64,000 bases of DNA, from assembly GCA_003245715.1 (NCBI GenBank), contig QKCJ01000040.1, forward strand, positions 1-64,000, read 5' to 3'. The translations under genes and the position numbers were made by a program. The stretch is from a bacterium. Lineage in GTDB: Bacteria > Planctomycetota > SZUA-567. The notes under the pieces are model-generated. The model did not search any database and had not been told where the DNA came from. It saw only the letters and a program-made list of their open reading frames with translations. Positions 62,777 through 64,000 of the stretch are shown piece after piece. Positions within the stretch are counted from its first letter, which is position 1. Every line of letters starts with the position of its first letter.

Positions 62777-63259
62777 ATGGAAAATGAACTCTTGCTTGGT
62801 CGTAAAAAGGTCGCAGAGATAAAGGATCTGATAATCCAGAACCCTTCGACAGTTACTCCGGAGACGCCGATTCGCGAGGTGATGCTGAAGATGACTGAGG
62901 ATCTGCGCACGCGCCATGTTTATGTGGTTGATAAAGATAATTATCTGGTAGGCGAGATTCGCATGAGCCGGATGGTCAAATACCTTTTCCCTTATACGGC
63001 GATGCTTGAGTTGGGGGCGGATGTGGCGAAGAATCCGTCGATCAATTTTGCTGCTGCAAGTGCTGCGGAAGTGATGAACAATAATCCTTTTAAAACATAT
63101 GAGGATTCGAGTCTTTCGCAGGTGGCAAAGGTTTTTATGAATGAAAAGATTAATGAATTGCCGGTGGTGACCAAAGATAACAAGCTATGTGGCGAAGTTA
63201 ATTTCTTTGAAATAATGGTTCACTATCTGGCAGAGACAGGGGGCAAGGTATGCAACTGA
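62777..63259 (+). CDS. CBS-domain pair protein
   Basis: The 160 residues hold two CBS motifs: VTPETPIREVMLKMTEDLR...HVYVVDKDN (about 24-58) and NPFKTYEDSSLSQVAKVFM...ELPVVTKDN (about 102-138). CBS pairs bind adenine nucleotides and sense energy state. The last 10 bases overlap the start of the PTS EIIA-CBS gene, so the two are translationally coupled and probably act together. AAAGGA precedes the ATG. Confidence 0.85.
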   Translation: MENELLLGRKKVAEIKDLIIQNPSTVTPETPIREVMLKMTEDLRTRHVYVVDKDNYLVGEIRMSRMVKYLFPYTAMLELGADVAKNPSINFAAASAAEVMNNNPFKTYEDSSLSQVAKVFMNEKINELPVVTKDNKLCGEVNFFEIMVHYLAETGGKVCN

Positions 63260-64000
63260 CAAAGTATCTTCATCCCGGATCAATTATTATTGATGAGGGA
63301 GATTTATCCAGAGACGAGCTGCTTGGAAAGATGTGCGATAGTCTGCGCCATTCTCCAGCCATGCGCGAGCGCGAGGAGCATATTCCCGCGGCTCTGGAGG
63401 CGGTAAAGGAGCGCGAACTGGCAGGCTCAACAGGTCTGGGGGGCGACTTCGCTTTCCCGCACGCCAGGGTTTCTTTTGTGAAGGCTCCGGCTATCAGCCT
63501 GGCGATTTTAAAGAATCCGGTTGATTTTGGTTCAAATTTGCAGGACGGCGCAAGGCTGGTCTGCATGGTTCTCGCCCCAGAGGAAGACCCGACCATTACT
63601 CTCAAGGTCATGGCTCAGGTTGGCGGTTTCTTCTCTGATCTTGCAATGAAAGAGAAGCTTCAGTCGGCAAAGGACTCGGAGGCGGCATATGAATTATTCA
63701 AGCAATTCGGCATCCGTCTTGACGTTTCTATCACTGCCAAGGAAGTGATGCGCGAACCGTTGTACAATATTCACCCAAACACCCAGCTGCGTGAGGTTAC
63801 TTCCGTGATGACAGCCAACAATGTCAACGCGATTGCAGTTGTTGAGGAAGCGGGTAATATTGTTGGGCATATTACCTGTAACCGTCTTTTCCATTTCGGT
63901 CTGCCGGACTTTTTCTCACAGCTTAAGAGTGTTTCATTCATCCGTGAATTTGACCCCTTTGAGAAGTACTTCTTCGAGGAAGCTCACTCAAAGGCCGGTG
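63250..64000 (+). CDS. PTS EIIA (fructose/mannitol-type)-CBS fusion protein, 3' end outside window
   Basis: The frame opens with MQLTKYLHPGSIIIDEGD and stays open to the window end (250 residues seen). Residues 1-~155 form an EIIA type 2 phosphoacceptor domain with the active-site His71 in DFAFPHARVSF. CBS-like segments follow from ~165 (VMREPLYNIHPNTQLREVTS and VNAIAVVEEAGNIVGHITC). EIIA takes phosphate from HPr; combined with CBS sensing it suggests regulation of carbon or ion transport rather than bulk sugar uptake, since no EIIB/C domain is seen. It overlaps the CBS-pair gene by 10 bases. Confidence 0.85.
   Translation, partial: MQLTKYLHPGSIIIDEGDLSRDELLGKMCDSLRHSPAMREREEHIPAALEAVKERELAGSTGLGGDFAFPHARVSFVKAPAISLAILKNPVDFGSNLQDGARLVCMVLAPEEDPTITLKVMAQVGGFFSDLAMKEKLQSAKDSEAAYELFKQFGIRLDVSITAKEVMREPLYNIHPNTQLREVTSVMTANNVNAIAVVEEAGNIVGHITCNRLFHFGLPDFFSQLKSVSFIREFDPFEKYFFEEAHSKAG

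Overview
The window looks like a chromosomal segment of a Gram-negative member of the PVC superphylum, most likely Lentisphaerota or a close relative. This is inferred, not proven. The clues are a secreted pseudopilin-like protein with the KKFTLIEMLVVIAIIS prepilin motif common in that group, SGNH esterases and glycoside hydrolases interleaved with AraC-type regulators, CBM4/9- and CBM9-like domains on secreted enzymes, and mixed ATG/GTG/TTG starts with clear Shine-Dalgarno sequences. Outer-membrane features (TssJ lipoprotein, beta-barrel protein) confirm a diderm envelope.

Left edge (1-582): the 5' end of an IS3-type insertion sequence, on the minus strand, abuts a truncated carbohydrate-binding-module reading frame.

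Region 790-30333 is a complete type VI secretion system with all thirteen core components. A minus-strand operon tssJ-tssK-tssL-tssM (8216 down to 790) encodes the envelope complex and baseplate connector. A plus-strand operon (14819-30333) encodes tssA, tssB, tssC, two hcp paralogues, tagJ, tssE, tssF, tssG, clpV/tssH, vgrG/tssI, two related small proteins of unknown function, and a PAAR tip protein. Between the operons lies a four-gene island not typical of T6SS loci: an anchored beta-barrel protein, a protein with two degenerate cyclic-nucleotide-binding-like folds, a membrane class III cyclase-like protein that has lost its metal ligands, and a secreted TPR protein. No kinase/phosphatase/Fha switch and no recognisable toxin domain were seen.

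Region 30365-41323 carries an AraC regulator divergent from an L-arabinose-isomerase-like enzyme (with a 24-bp inverted repeat between them), a 1261-residue fusion of three glycosyltransferase modules (RgpF-like, GT2, GT41/OGT-like), another AraC regulator divergent from a GH-A-type glycosidase, and a GntR/LacI-type regulator with a nested palindrome upstream.

Region 41389-49385 encodes secreted or surface carbohydrate-active proteins: an SGNH hydrolase, a decayed glycosidase remnant, a pseudopilin-like protein, a 1225-residue multimodular glycosidase with CBMs, a small CBM-like protein and a CE12-like acetylesterase. Region 49510-52210 is a minus-strand catabolic operon (zinc-type dehydrogenase, HAD phosphatase/mutase, Gfo/Idh/MocA oxidoreductase). 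A hybrid histidine kinase (52574-55018), two GH2 enzymes, two AraC regulators and a beta-propeller protein follow, suggesting inducible use of plant-type glycans. The right end (62219-64000) holds a small membrane protein, a CBS-pair protein and a PTS EIIA-CBS protein cut by the window edge.
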